From Bradyrhizobium liaoningense (GTDB lineage: Bacteria > Pseudomonadota > Alphaproteobacteria > Rhizobiales > Xanthobacteraceae): DNA of 64,000 nt. The notes beneath the pieces are model-generated. The model saw only the letters and a list, made by a program, of their open reading frames with translations, made no database searches and had not been told where the DNA came from. Positions 17,085-25,545 of this stretch are shown here, piece by piece; position 1 is the first letter of the stretch, and each line of letters starts with the position of its first letter. The translations under genes were made by a program, and so were the position numbers. The stretch is from positions 1 through 64,000 of the forward strand of contig NZ_JAFCJS010000004.1 of NCBI RefSeq assembly GCF_018130825.1, given 5' to 3'.

Positions 17085-17224
17085 GTCGTCCCGGCCTAGT
17101 GCGCAATTGCGCACGGGGGCCGGGACCTATAACCACCGAATGTGGTTTAGCGAAAACTCGGAGTTACTAGCTTACGCGACAACTCCCTCTCTGGGATATG
17201 GGTCCCGGCCTTCGCCGGGACGAC
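17085..17224. repeat. Intergenic palindromic repeat, GTCGTCCCGG family
   Basis: The ends GTCGTCCCGGCC and GGCCTTCGCCGGGACGAC pair, with inner complementary stretches including GGTCCCGGCC/GGGCCGGGACC and a small internal GTGCGCAATTGCGCAC palindrome (17099-17114). It has the same outline as 26770-26890 and 1503-1630, plus a GGTTTAGCGAAA segment that occurs inverted (TTCGCTAAACC) in the 26770 copy. The remaining gap to the next gene shows only weakly gene-like DNA. Confidence 0.85.
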
Positions 17225-17340
17225 GGTGAGGAGATAGCTCGCACGCGCGAACGCATTGCTGGATTGCTTGGCTGCGCTCGCAATGACGATGCGGGACGAT
17301 GTAGCTTCCTCAACAACATTCTGCATTGCCGCGAGGTCCC

Positions 17341-17988
17341 ATGCCCCTCTACCGCCTGCACTACTTCCCGGAATCCGGCAACAGCTACAAGCTGGCGCTG
17401 ATGCTGACGCTTTGCGGCGAGACGTTCGAGCCTGTGTGGACCGACTTTGGCGGCGGCGTCACGCGCACTCCGGAGTGGCGCAAGGCCGTCAACGAGATGG
17501 GTGAGATTCCCGTGCTCGAAGTGGACGGCGTGAAGATGACGCAGACTGCGCCGCTTCTACTCAAGCTTGCCGAGCAGTACGGACGCTTCGGCGCCGAGAC
17601 CGAGGACGAGAAGTTCGAGCTGCTGCGCTGGCTGTTCTGGGACAACCACAAGCTCACCGGCTACATGGCGACCTACCGCTTCATGCGGGCTTTCACCGAG
17701 AAAAATGATCCGCAGGTGCTGAAGCATTTCCGCCGGCGGCTCGACGATTTTCTCGGCATTCTCGACGGACATCTCCAGCACAACGCCTTCGCGATCGGCG
17801 CGAAGCCGACGGTCGCCGATATCTCGATGATGGCCTATTTGCACTATCCCAGCGACGAGCACGGCTTTGATTTCGCGCAGAGCCATCCCGCGATCCACGC
17901 CTGGCTCGGCCGCATGGCCGCGCTGCCCGGCTGGAAGCCGGCCTATGAGCTGCTGCCCGGCAAGCGGATGACGAATTACGCGAAGTGA
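17341..17988 (+). CDS. Glutathione S-transferase family protein
   Basis: A 215-residue soluble transferase. The thioredoxin-like N-domain (residues 1-78) has YRLHYFPESGNSYK, MGEIPVLEVDG with the cis-Pro, and QTAPLLL for glutathione binding; the helical C-domain (about 90-210) has KPTVADISMMAYL, a conserved N-capping segment. The ATG at 17341 is chosen; a TTG five codons earlier is less likely. It follows a CoA-transferase, a common but unexplained neighbourhood. Substrate unknown. Confidence 0.9.
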   Translation: MPLYRLHYFPESGNSYKLALMLTLCGETFEPVWTDFGGGVTRTPEWRKAVNEMGEIPVLEVDGVKMTQTAPLLLKLAEQYGRFGAETEDEKFELLRWLFWDNHKLTGYMATYRFMRAFTEKNDPQVLKHFRRRLDDFLGILDGHLQHNAFAIGAKPTVADISMMAYLHYPSDEHGFDFAQSHPAIHAWLGRMAALPGWKPAYELLPGKRMTNYAK

Positions 17989-17997
17989 GAGCTTCGA

Positions 17998-18162
17998 TCA
18001 CCTCAGCGCCAGCCAGCCGAGCGTGAACAGGATCCCGCCGATGATGACGGCCATCGCGACGGCCCAGATGCTGACGCGGACGCTGCCGGTAACCTGCTTG
18101 GCTTCCTCATTGCGCGCGATCTCGCGATTGCGCTCCTTGTTGGCTTCGCTCGTATCCGTCAT
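17998..18162 (-). CDS. Small single-helix membrane protein (54 residues)
   Basis: A small open frame, ATG at 18162 and TGA at 17998. It begins MTDTSEANKERNREIARNEE, a highly charged helix of about 27 residues, followed by one transmembrane segment (about 31-53, SIWAVAMAVIIGGILFTLGW). The AT codon and base pattern match neighbouring genes, and the stop is ten bases from the convergent GST stop. The ATG is preceded by TTTGGATGACCC, a weak ribosome-binding site. Such short N-in/C-out proteins often associate with larger membrane complexes; function unknown. It starts 24 bases after the CxxCH protein stop, on the same strand. Confidence 0.72.
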   Translation of the reverse strand: MTDTSEANKERNREIARNEEAKQVTGSVRVSIWAVAMAVIIGGILFTLGWLALR

Positions 18163-18186
18163 GGGTCATCCAAATCGCTGTTATGG

Positions 18187-19734
18187 CTAACGCGTCTTGA
18201 TGAAGCACATGCCGATGCGGCGCGAGGCCGCGGCAGCCTGACAGGTCAAGCCTGTAGCACAGCTCCATGACGTAAAACTCTCATCCCGCGTTCCCGATCC
18301 CGCATTTTGCAGGGAACAATGCGCGCCCCAGCCGTCCTGATATTCGGTGCCGGCGAGCTCCGCGCTGCCGCGGGTCTGCGGCCGGCTGGCAAATCCGCGC
18401 GAGAAATCAGGGCGTTTGCCCGCGGCGAACGCGGTCAGGATGTCGCGGCGTCGTACCTGGTCGCCGACAAAATGCGGCGAGGCCGGCACGATGGATGAAT
18501 TGGACGGCTTGTCGGCGAGCCAGTCGACGCCCGGGAAATGGAAGCCGCCGATGCCGCGGGTCTGGTGGCAGCCGGCGCAGGTGACGTCGTTGAGCCGGCG
18601 CTGGAAACCCGCGACGGAACGGACGTTCTGCAGGTCCCCGCGCGCGGCAGCCTGCTTCAATGCACCGACCACGTCGCTGTCGGTGAAGACGGGATTGTCC
18701 TTGCCCTCCCCTTTTCCTTCCCCTTGCATCATGCCGAACTCCGGCTGCAACGCCGAAGCATCGAGACCCGCCGGCGTCGGCACCACCGCGGCCCTGGCCA
18801 AAAATCTCTCGGGGATCAGCACCGTACCGCGGTCGAACTCGCGAAGATTTTCCGGCGCGAGCAGCCACGCCTTGAAATCGCGCCGGAGATCATTGTCCGC
18901 AAGGATCCGGTCGCGGTCGATCTGGTTCTCCAGCGTCGATTCCTCGAACGTCCTGGCGGCGGCGTTGTACTTGAACACCTTCAGCAGGTAGTCGGAGCGG
19001 AAATCGTGCAGCGCCGATTTCGGTGCGATCGAGACCTGGATGTTGGTCTCGATGCGGTCGAGCATGGCATCGTGAGGATAGAAGCCGCCGCCGATCAGCC
19101 CCTGCCAGTCGCCATTGTCGAGCCAGCGCCGCGCGACCTCGGCGCAGCTAACCGGCTTGCCGCTCGCATCCGTCTGGCGCGCATCGCGCGCCTTCATCAC
19201 CAGGTTGAACGTCATCGGCAGACGCGTCGCCGTCTTGGTCCCGTCCGGCCCGGCGTCGAAACGCGTCAGCCGATAGATCAAGCGGATCTCGCCGCAGGAC
19301 TCCTCCGACACATAGGCGCGATCCATGCGGTTGACGATGCCGGCCAGGACGAAGCGCGTGTTGGAGGATTTCAGCACGGCCCGATCGAACAGCTGCACGT
19401 CAAAACCTTCGCCGACGCCGATGGTCTCGGTCGGATAGGCCGCCTTCTGCTGCGCGACATAGCGCTCGAACTCCGCATCGATCGCGGGCGGGATGTCCTC
19501 GAGCTGCGGCAGCCAGGAGAACAGCAGATCGGTCGTCAGCGGAAAGTTCGCGTTGCGCTCCGGCCAGAGCAGGCGCGAAATCGTCAACACATCGTGTTCG
19601 TCGAGCTTGCGCAGGAGACCGGGATCGGTGATCGCGGTGCCGCGCGCCAGCTGTGCGTTCTCAGCCGCCGAGAGCGACATGACGCCGCCGAACAACACGA
19701 CGACAGCAATTAGAATTCGTAACGCGCGGCTCAT
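18187..19734 (-). CDS. Exported CxxCH-containing protein of unknown function
   Basis: A 515-residue protein with a Sec signal peptide (about residues 1-24, ending LSAAEN). There is one heme-c motif, CAGCH, near residue 383, in a context VTCAGCHQTRGIGGFHFPG resembling cytochrome-c-peroxidase-like or diheme proteins, and several further cysteines cluster in the last 60 residues, where they could form disulfides. No other domain is recognisable. The gene is separate from the upstream one because a strong terminator lies at 19771-19803. A role as a periplasmic monoheme protein is inferred, not shown. Confidence 0.72.
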   Translation of the reverse strand: MSRALRILIAVVVLFGGVMSLSAAENAQLARGTAITDPGLLRKLDEHDVLTISRLLWPERNANFPLTTDLLFSWLPQLEDIPPAIDAEFERYVAQQKAAYPTETIGVGEGFDVQLFDRAVLKSSNTRFVLAGIVNRMDRAYVSEESCGEIRLIYRLTRFDAGPDGTKTATRLPMTFNLVMKARDARQTDASGKPVSCAEVARRWLDNGDWQGLIGGGFYPHDAMLDRIETNIQVSIAPKSALHDFRSDYLLKVFKYNAAARTFEESTLENQIDRDRILADNDLRRDFKAWLLAPENLREFDRGTVLIPERFLARAAVVPTPAGLDASALQPEFGMMQGEGKGEGKDNPVFTDSDVVGALKQAAARGDLQNVRSVAGFQRRLNDVTCAGCHQTRGIGGFHFPGVDWLADKPSNSSIVPASPHFVGDQVRRRDILTAFAAGKRPDFSRGFASRPQTRGSAELAGTEYQDGWGAHCSLQNAGSGTRDESFTSWSCATGLTCQAAAASRRIGMCFIKTR

Positions 19735-19770
19735 GCCTGAGGTAACACCGCGCGGGCAGGCCTATTCAAG

Positions 19771-19803
19771 CAAAAAGGCGCTTCACAGGGAGGTGAAGCG
19801 CCT
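19771..19803 (-). terminator. Rho-independent terminator
   Basis: Read on the minus strand, AGGCGCTTCAC and GTGAAGCGCCT form a perfect 11-bp stem with a six-base loop, directly followed by TTTTT. It ends the transcript of the coiled-coil protein gene at 19828-20847. Confidence 0.92.
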
Positions 19804-19827
19804 CTTCGAAAGTCGAATATCGAACGC

Positions 19828-20847
19828 TCAGCGCGCGACGATCAGGCCCTTGCTGGTGACGACAACCCAGCGGCCGTCCTGGCGGCGGATCGCATCGACG
19901 CGGCCGACGCCGGGGATCGGGTCGCCGGCATAGACCTCATAGAGGCCGTCGCGGCCCTCGATCAGCGCGCCGCCATTGGCGACGTCGCGCAGCCTCCAGC
20001 CTTCGAGCGTCGGCAGGCGGCCGACCTCGGTCTTGGGTACGGCGGGTACGGGTGCCGGTGCGGCAGCCGCGGTCGCAACCTGGGCCGGCGCGATCGACCC
20101 GGTGGTCTCCTTGGGCGCCGCGGCGGCGGCCTGAGCGGGAGCCGCAGGCGGCGTGGCGCGGAGCTTGTCGACGGTCTCGGACAGCTTTGCCAGCTTCGCC
20201 ATCGGCTCGGCCTGCGCCTTCTCGAGCTTGTCGAGACGGTCATTGGCCCGATTGAACTGGCTGAGCCCGGTCTTGGAGCTGTGCTCGACATTCGCCTTGA
20301 GCGCGACGAGGTCGGCGTCGATCCGCGCGACGGAGGCATCCAGCGCGCTGGTGTCGGCGACCTGCACCGGCGCGGCCGCCGGGGCGGCGAAATGCATCAT
20401 CCCTGCGGTCGCGAGCGCGCCGCTGATTGCGCCGACGCCGGCCGCGATTGCCACCACCGCGGCCATGGCGGACAGGCGACGCTTGCTGCCGGTCTCGCGC
20501 GGCTCGTCCGCCTTCACATGCGGGGCGAACTCCTCGCGCTCCCAGGCGCGGTCGGCGGGCGGCATGACGATGAGCTTGCCGGGCTTCGGCGCGGGCTTGA
20601 TTTCGGGCTTGGCTTCAGCCTTGACCTCGGACTTGACGTCGCTCTTGGCTTCGAATTTCGGCACCTCGATCCGCGGCGGCTCGACCTTCGGAGCATCCGC
20701 CTTCACCGGATCGGGCTTGGGCGGCGCTTCATGGTCGGGGGCGATCGAGGGGGCGTCGGTACCGGCGGCAACCTCGACGACCTGCGGCGCTGCGGCGTCG
20801 ACAGCACCGGAATCCTGGGCGGCCTGCTCAGCCATTGGTTCGCTCAC
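19828..20847 (-). CDS. Single-pass membrane protein with Pro/Lys-rich and coiled-coil regions
   Basis: A 339-residue protein of unknown function. Residues 1-125 are Ala/Pro/Glu/Lys-rich and disordered, with repeated PKVE/EVK words; a transmembrane helix follows (about 128-150, MAAVVAIAAGVGAISGALA); residues 165-225 look coiled-coil; an Ala/Pro linker leads to a small globular C-domain (about 285-339, GWRLRDVANGGALIEG...GRWVVVTSKGLIV), probably beta-rich and periplasmic. The layout resembles envelope scaffold or tethering proteins. Monocistronic, with its own terminator. A 210-bp AT-richer region upstream (20848-21058) probably holds the promoter. Confidence 0.8.
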   Translation of the reverse strand: MSEPMAEQAAQDSGAVDAAAPQVVEVAAGTDAPSIAPDHEAPPKPDPVKADAPKVEPPRIEVPKFEAKSDVKSEVKAEAKPEIKPAPKPGKLIVMPPADRAWEREEFAPHVKADEPRETGSKRRLSAMAAVVAIAAGVGAISGALATAGMMHFAAPAAAPVQVADTSALDASVARIDADLVALKANVEHSSKTGLSQFNRANDRLDKLEKAQAEPMAKLAKLSETVDKLRATPPAAPAQAAAAAPKETTGSIAPAQVATAAAAPAPVPAVPKTEVGRLPTLEGWRLRDVANGGALIEGRDGLYEVYAGDPIPGVGRVDAIRRQDGRWVVVTSKGLIVAR

Positions 20848-21058
20848 GGCTCAAATACTCCAGTCTGGATTGACTTTTTGGTAACTTTCATTGCTTGCGA
20901 AATCCTTACCTTCGGACCCGCTTACCGAAATTTTAGGAACTCATCCGGGGCCGAATTTGGCCGGGAACATGGAACCGGTGTGGCGGGCGTCAAACAATTT
21001 GTAACCGGGGCAAGATGAACGGCCGCGCAACGGTCAACGCATGGTGCAAATCCCACCC

Positions 21059-21183
21059 CGTCATCCTGAGGCGCGAGCCATGGGGCGCAACGCGCCGCAT
21101 GGAGAGCCTCGAAGGATGAACGGCCGGGCTGCAGCCGGGCCGTCGCCCTTCGAGGCTCACTGCGTTCGCGCCTCAGGGTGACG
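21059..21183. repeat. Intergenic palindromic repeat, CGTCATCCTGAGG family
   Basis: A second full copy, with ends CGTCATCCTGAGGCGCG and CGCGCCTCAGGGTGACG and the same inner blocks CCTCGAAGGATGAACGGCC and GGCCGTCGCCCTTCGAGG. The loop-side segment GCCATGGGGCGCAACGC is unlike the copy at 15588. It occupies about a third of the 369-bp gap between two genes. Confidence 0.9.
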
Positions 21184-21216
21184 GTGAGAGAGTTGGCCGC
21201 GCGGCGTCTACTTCGG

Positions 21217-21714
21217 TCACATCACCAGCGGCGCATCCGGCAGCTCGTTCGCATGCGGTCCGCCCGGCGGAAAATGCTTTGCCAGCTCCTGCGATACCGC
21301 CGCAATTCCGCTGATCACGCCGCGCTCGAACTGGCCCGACCTGAACTCGGACTCCATGGCGCGGCAGATGGTCTCCCAGCCCGCCGCGCCGACCTTCGCG
21401 TCGATGCCGCGGTCGGCGATGATCTCGACGTCGCGGTCGGCGAGCAGGAGATAGATCAGGACGCCGTTGTTGTGCGCGGTGTCCCAGATGCGCAAATGCG
21501 AAAACAGGTCGAGCGCGCGCTCGCGGGCCGGCTGGTTGCGGAACAGGGGACGGCCGTCGAGCGCGCCCTCGACCACGAAGCGGACCTGGCCGGAATGGGT
21601 GGTCTCGCCCTGCCGGATCGCCTGCTCGATGCGGTCGAGCGCGGCTTGCGGGAAGATCTGCTTTGCCCGCCAATGGTGGTGCACGAGATGTCTGGCAATG
21701 CGCTTGATGCTCAT
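21217..21714 (-). CDS. TPM domain protein
   Basis: A 165-residue soluble TPM (TLP18.3/Psb32/MOLO-1) domain protein. Recognisable parts are AALDRIEQAIRQGETTHSGQVRFVVE, the HNNGVLIYLLLADRDVEIIADRGI core and an alpha-helical end. It has no signal peptide. It is the last gene of a lemA-TPM-TPM operon and starts five bases after the preceding stop (21720). The family is associated with envelope or photosystem maintenance in other organisms; here the role is unknown. Confidence 0.88.
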   Translation of the reverse strand: MSIKRIARHLVHHHWRAKQIFPQAALDRIEQAIRQGETTHSGQVRFVVEGALDGRPLFRNQPARERALDLFSHLRIWDTAHNNGVLIYLLLADRDVEIIADRGIDAKVGAAGWETICRAMESEFRSGQFERGVISGIAAVSQELAKHFPPGGPHANELPDAPLVM

Positions 21715-21719
21715 GACCG

Positions 21720-22616
21720 CTACCAGCTCCCCGAGGCGCCGCCGCCGCCGAAACTGCCACCGCCACCGCTGAAGCCGCCGCTGTCGCTTGACGATGATCC
21801 GCTGCTCCAGCCGCCGGACGAGGAGCCGCTCGACCAGGAACCGCCGCGGGAGCGGCCTGTGCCCGGCGTCATCGCCGAAAACAGATCGGCGACAAATCCG
21901 ATGATGAAGCCGAGAGCACCGAGCGCGAGGGCGAGTGCGAAAGACCCGAGAATGATCCAGGTCAGCGCCGCGATGATGCCTCCGGTCACGACCGATCCGA
22001 GCAATCGTCCCAGCATGGCACGGAAGGCCCCGCCCACGCCGATGGAGGCGAACAGCGTCACGATGAAGAGCGGCGCGAGATCGTCCAGGCTGCCGAAATT
22101 CACGGTGGGAGAAGGAACCGGCAATGGCTCGCCGTCGATCACCCGCATCATGCGCTCGACGCCATCGCCGATGCCGCCGGCAAAATCGCCGCTCCTGAAC
22201 TTGGGTGTGATGATCTCGTCGATGATGCGCCGCGAGGTGACGTCGGTCAGCGCGCCCTCGAGGCCGTAGCCGACCTCGATGCGCAGATGCCGGTCGTTCT
22301 TGGCGACGATGAGGATCGCACCGTCGTCGATCTTCTTGCGGCCGATCTTCCAGGCATCCGCAACGCGGATCGAGTACTGCTCGATGGTCTCGGGCTGCGT
22401 GGTCGGCACGATCAGCACGGCAATCTGGCTGCCCTTGCGCGTCTCGAAGTCGCGCAGCTTTTGCGTGAGCGTGGCGACGTCGCCGCTGGAGAGCGTGCCG
22501 GTCTGGTCGACGACGCGGCCGGTGAGCTGGGGGACGGCGACGTCGGCGAAGGCGGGGAACAACCAGCCAAGCAGCAGCGCGAGTACGACAAGCGCTCGCC
22601 GCAACATCTCTGTCAT
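21720..22616 (-). CDS. YgcG-like TPM domain protein with membrane anchor and Gly/Ser tail
   Basis: A 298-residue protein: signal peptide (residues 1-25), a TPM domain (about 30-155, DQTGTLSSGDVATLTQKLRDFE and DDGAILIVAKNDRHLRIEVGYGLEG), two to three transmembrane segments (about 180-245), and a glycine/serine-rich tail ending SFGGGGASGSW, the usual YgcG signature. ATG at 22616 opens the signal peptide; the longer frame to 22733 adds an unlikely N-terminus made from repeat-like DNA. Pairs with LemA upstream. Confidence 0.88.
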   Translation of the reverse strand: MTEMLRRALVVLALLLGWLFPAFADVAVPQLTGRVVDQTGTLSSGDVATLTQKLRDFETRKGSQIAVLIVPTTQPETIEQYSIRVADAWKIGRKKIDDGAILIVAKNDRHLRIEVGYGLEGALTDVTSRRIIDEIITPKFRSGDFAGGIGDGVERMMRVIDGEPLPVPSPTVNFGSLDDLAPLFIVTLFASIGVGGAFRAMLGRLLGSVVTGGIIAALTWIILGSFALALALGALGFIIGFVADLFSAMTPGTGRSRGGSWSSGSSSGGWSSGSSSSDSGGFSGGGGSFGGGGASGSW

Positions 22617-22750
22617 CGCCCGGCTCGACCGGGCGATCCAGTATTCCAGAGACGCCGGCGGACTACGGAGAAGCCGCGGCGTACTGGATTCCCCGCTTTC
22701 GCGGGGAATGACAGCGGTGGGCGTGGCGCGCATGGGAAGCTAACGCGCGC

Positions 22751-23353
22751 TTACTTCGACGGCGCCGGGTTGAAATCCACCTTCGGCGCGATCGATATCT
22801 CCTTCTCGTTCTCGACCGAGAAGTTCGGCTTCTCCTTGTAGCCGAACGTCATCGCGGTGAGGTTGGTCGGGAACGAGCGGATGGTGACGTTATAGTCCTG
22901 CACCGCCTTGATGTAGCGGTTGCGTGCCACCGTGATGCGGTTCTCGGTACCTTCGAGCTGCGACATCAGGTCCTTGAACAGCGCATCCGACTTCAGCTGC
23001 GGGTAGTTCTCGGTGACGACCAGGAGGCGCGAGAGCGCGCTGGAGAGCTCGCCCTGCGCCGCCTGGAATTTCTGGAACGCGGCGGGATCGTTCAGCACCT
23101 CCGGCGTCGCCTGGATGCTGCCGACCTTGGCGCGGGCATTGGTGACGCCGAGCAGCACGTCCTTCTCCTGCTGGGCAAAGCCCTTCACCGAATTGACGAG
23201 GTTGGGCACGAGATCGGCGCGGCGCTGATACTGGTTCACGACCTCGGACCAGTTGGCCTTGATCTGCTCGTCCCCGCTCTGGATCGCGTTGTAGCCGCAA
23301 TTGGTCAGACTCAGCGAAGCCAGCGCCGCCAGCACGGTCAGGATCTTGCGCAT
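22751..23353 (-). CDS. LemA family lipoprotein
   Basis: A 200-residue LemA protein. The signal ends in a lipobox LTNC, so it is lipid-modified at Cys near residue 19 and anchored in the envelope. The body is a long helical bundle with the family motifs YQRRADLVPNLVNSVKG and LSRLLVVTENYPQLKS. ATG at 23353 has GGGAG at seven bases; a TTG codon just before is possible. It is first in an operon with two TPM genes, a conserved grouping in many bacteria. Confidence 0.92.
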   Translation of the reverse strand: MRKILTVLAALASLSLTNCGYNAIQSGDEQIKANWSEVVNQYQRRADLVPNLVNSVKGFAQQEKDVLLGVTNARAKVGSIQATPEVLNDPAAFQKFQAAQGELSSALSRLLVVTENYPQLKSDALFKDLMSQLEGTENRITVARNRYIKAVQDYNVTIRSFPTNLTAMTFGYKEKPNFSVENEKEISIAPKVDFNPAPSK

Positions 23354-23530
23354 CAAATTTCTCCCGGTGGAATCCGGCGCAAACTACCAGATTGAGCGCG
23401 CGAGACGCCAGACCTCTTGGAGACGCGAAAGGTAGCCGACTGACGCAAGCCCCTTGCCTATCACCGGCCGACATTGTCAACTCGGACAAAATAACAACGT
23501 CAACGCCAAGGGAACGCCAAGGGGAACGCG

Positions 23531-24385
23531 ATGAGCTCGTTCGAGACCATCCTCGTGGAGCGGCCGGAGCCGGCGATAATTCGGGTCGTGATGAACCGGC
23601 CCGAGGCGCGCAACGCACAAAACCTGCAGATGACCTACGAGCTCAACGCCGCCTTCGATGCGGCAGTGCAGGACGACGCGGTCAAAGTCATCATCCTCGC
23701 CGGCAACGGGCCGCATTTCTCATCCGGCCACGATCTGCGCCCCGGCGGGAAAAACACTGCGGGCACGGATTTCCCGCCGATCGGAAATTGGGGCGGCTTC
23801 GCCGAGCCCAATGCCCATGGCCGCTTCGCGCGCGAGCAGGAAATCTACCTCCAGATCACGCGGCGCTGGCGCAACCTCGCCAAGCCCACGATTGCCGAGG
23901 TGCACGGCAAGTGCATCGCCGGCGGATTGATGCTGGCCTGGGCCTGCGACCTCATCGTCGCCAGCGACGATGCGCAGTTCTGCGACCCTGTCGTCACCAT
24001 GGGCGTCTGCGGCGTCGAATGGTTCGTGCATCCCTGGGAGCTCGGCCCGCGCAAGGCCAAGGAGTTCTTGTTCACGGCCGACAGCTGGAGCGCGCAGGAG
24101 GCGCAGCAGCTTGGCATGGTCAACCAGGTCGTGCCGCGCACGGAGCTGTCGGCGCGCGTGCTGGAGCTGGCGCGGCGGATCGCGTCAAAACCGTCCTTCG
24201 CATTGAAGCTGACCAAGGAGGCGGTGAACCGCTCGGTCGACGTGATGGGCCAGCCCGCCGCGATCGACCAGGCCTTTGCGCTGCATCAGCTCTGTCACGC
24301 CCATAATCTCCAGGAGTTCGGCATGATCGTCGATCCATCCGGCCTGCATCCCTCCGTGCGCAAGCCGCCGTCGGCCGCGGAGTAG
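23531..24385 (+). CDS. Crotonase (enoyl-CoA hydratase) family protein lacking both catalytic Glu
   Basis: A 284-residue crotonase-fold protein. The oxyanion-hole loops SSGHDL (about 64-69) and CIAGGLMLA (about 128-136) are present, but the two catalytic glutamates of hydratases are absent: the GGGCELA position reads AGGLMLA and FGQPEI reads FCDPVV. It is therefore unlikely to be a simple hydratase; an isomerase, hydrolase, decarboxylase or other crotonase activity is more probable. It heads an operon with two acyl-CoA dehydrogenases (five- and fifteen-base gaps), suggesting catabolism of a particular acyl-CoA. Confidence 0.88.
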   Translation: MSSFETILVERPEPAIIRVVMNRPEARNAQNLQMTYELNAAFDAAVQDDAVKVIILAGNGPHFSSGHDLRPGGKNTAGTDFPPIGNWGGFAEPNAHGRFAREQEIYLQITRRWRNLAKPTIAEVHGKCIAGGLMLAWACDLIVASDDAQFCDPVVTMGVCGVEWFVHPWELGPRKAKEFLFTADSWSAQEAQQLGMVNQVVPRTELSARVLELARRIASKPSFALKLTKEAVNRSVDVMGQPAAIDQAFALHQLCHAHNLQEFGMIVDPSGLHPSVRKPPSAAE

Positions 24386-24390
24386 ATGCG

Positions 24391-25530
24391 ATGGACCTCA
24401 ATCTCAGCGACGAGCAACGGCTGCTGCGCGAGAGCGCGGAACGTTTCGCGGCCGAAAGTTACGATGCCGACCACCGCCGCAAGATGGCGAACGATCCGCT
24501 CGGATACAGCCCTGATGTCTGGAAACAGTTTGCCGAGCTCGGCTGGCTGGCGCTGCCGATTCCCGAAGAGTTCGGCGGGCTCGGCGCCGGCGCGGTCGAG
24601 ATCGGCATCTTGATGGAAGCCTTTGGCCGCGGCCTGGTGTCCGAGCCTTACGTTGCGACCGTCGTTCTCGGAGCCGCACTGATCGACAGATGCGGCAGCA
24701 CGGCGCAGAAGCAGGCGAGCCTGCCCAAGGTCGCCGACGGATCATTGAAGCTCGCGCTTGCGCACTCCGAGCGCGCGGCACGGTTCGATCTCGCCAAGGT
24801 CGCGACCACCGCCAACAAGACGGCGCAAGGCTGGCGCCTTGCCGGGAACAAGATTGCCGTGCTCGACGGGCATGCCGCCGACGAGATCATCGTCTCCGCG
24901 CTCATCCATGATCATCACGGCCCATCGGGGCGGATCGGTCTGTTCCTGGTGCCGGCGACGGCGCCGAGCCTTGTCATCAGCGACTATCCCCGCCTTGGCG
25001 GCGGGCGCGCCTGCAACATCGAACTATCGGACGTGCATCTGCCCGAAGACGCCCTGCTCGGCGACGGACATGACGCGCTGCCCGTGGTCGAATGGGCCAT
25101 CGACCGCGCCATGGCGGCGCTTGGTGCGGAAGCCGTCGGCATCATGCAGACGCTGCTGGACACCACGCTGGAATACACCAAGATCCGGAAGCAGTTCGGC
25201 CGGCCGCTCTCCGCCAATCAGGTGATCCGTCATCGCCTCGCCGACATGGCGATGCAGGTCGACGAGTCGCGTTCGATGGCACTGCGGGCTGCGTTGAAGG
25301 TGGATGCTGCGCCGGTCGAACGGGCGCGCGCCGCATCGGGTGCGAAGGCGAAGATCGGCAAATGCGCGCGCTTCGTCGGCGAGCAGTCGATCCAGCTCCA
25401 CGGCGGCATGGGCGTCACCGAGGAGCTCGAGGTCGGCGCCTATTTCAAGCGGCTGGTCGCCTTCGACACGCTGTTCGGCGGTAGCGCGCATCACTATGCC
25501 CGCCACGCGCAGCTCGGCCGCACGGCCTGA
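24391..25530 (+). CDS. Acyl-CoA dehydrogenase family protein (smaller subunit-like)
   Basis: A 379-residue FAD-dependent acyl-CoA dehydrogenase-fold protein. It shows the N-terminal helical domain (LSDEQRLLRESAERF), a mid beta-domain and the C-terminal helices with RKQFGRPLSANQVIRHRLADM. Near the C-terminus the usual catalytic YEGT region reads LFGGSAHHYARH, with no glutamate there. It starts five bases after the crotonase stop. I infer that it pairs with the next gene as an alpha2beta2 heteromer, as for several actinobacterial sterol enzymes. Confidence 0.88.
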   Translation: MDLNLSDEQRLLRESAERFAAESYDADHRRKMANDPLGYSPDVWKQFAELGWLALPIPEEFGGLGAGAVEIGILMEAFGRGLVSEPYVATVVLGAALIDRCGSTAQKQASLPKVADGSLKLALAHSERAARFDLAKVATTANKTAQGWRLAGNKIAVLDGHAADEIIVSALIHDHHGPSGRIGLFLVPATAPSLVISDYPRLGGGRACNIELSDVHLPEDALLGDGHDALPVVEWAIDRAMAALGAEAVGIMQTLLDTTLEYTKIRKQFGRPLSANQVIRHRLADMAMQVDESRSMALRAALKVDAAPVERARAASGAKAKIGKCARFVGEQSIQLHGGMGVTEELEVGAYFKRLVAFDTLFGGSAHHYARHAQLGRTA

Positions 25531-25545
25531 CACAGGGAGCGCATC

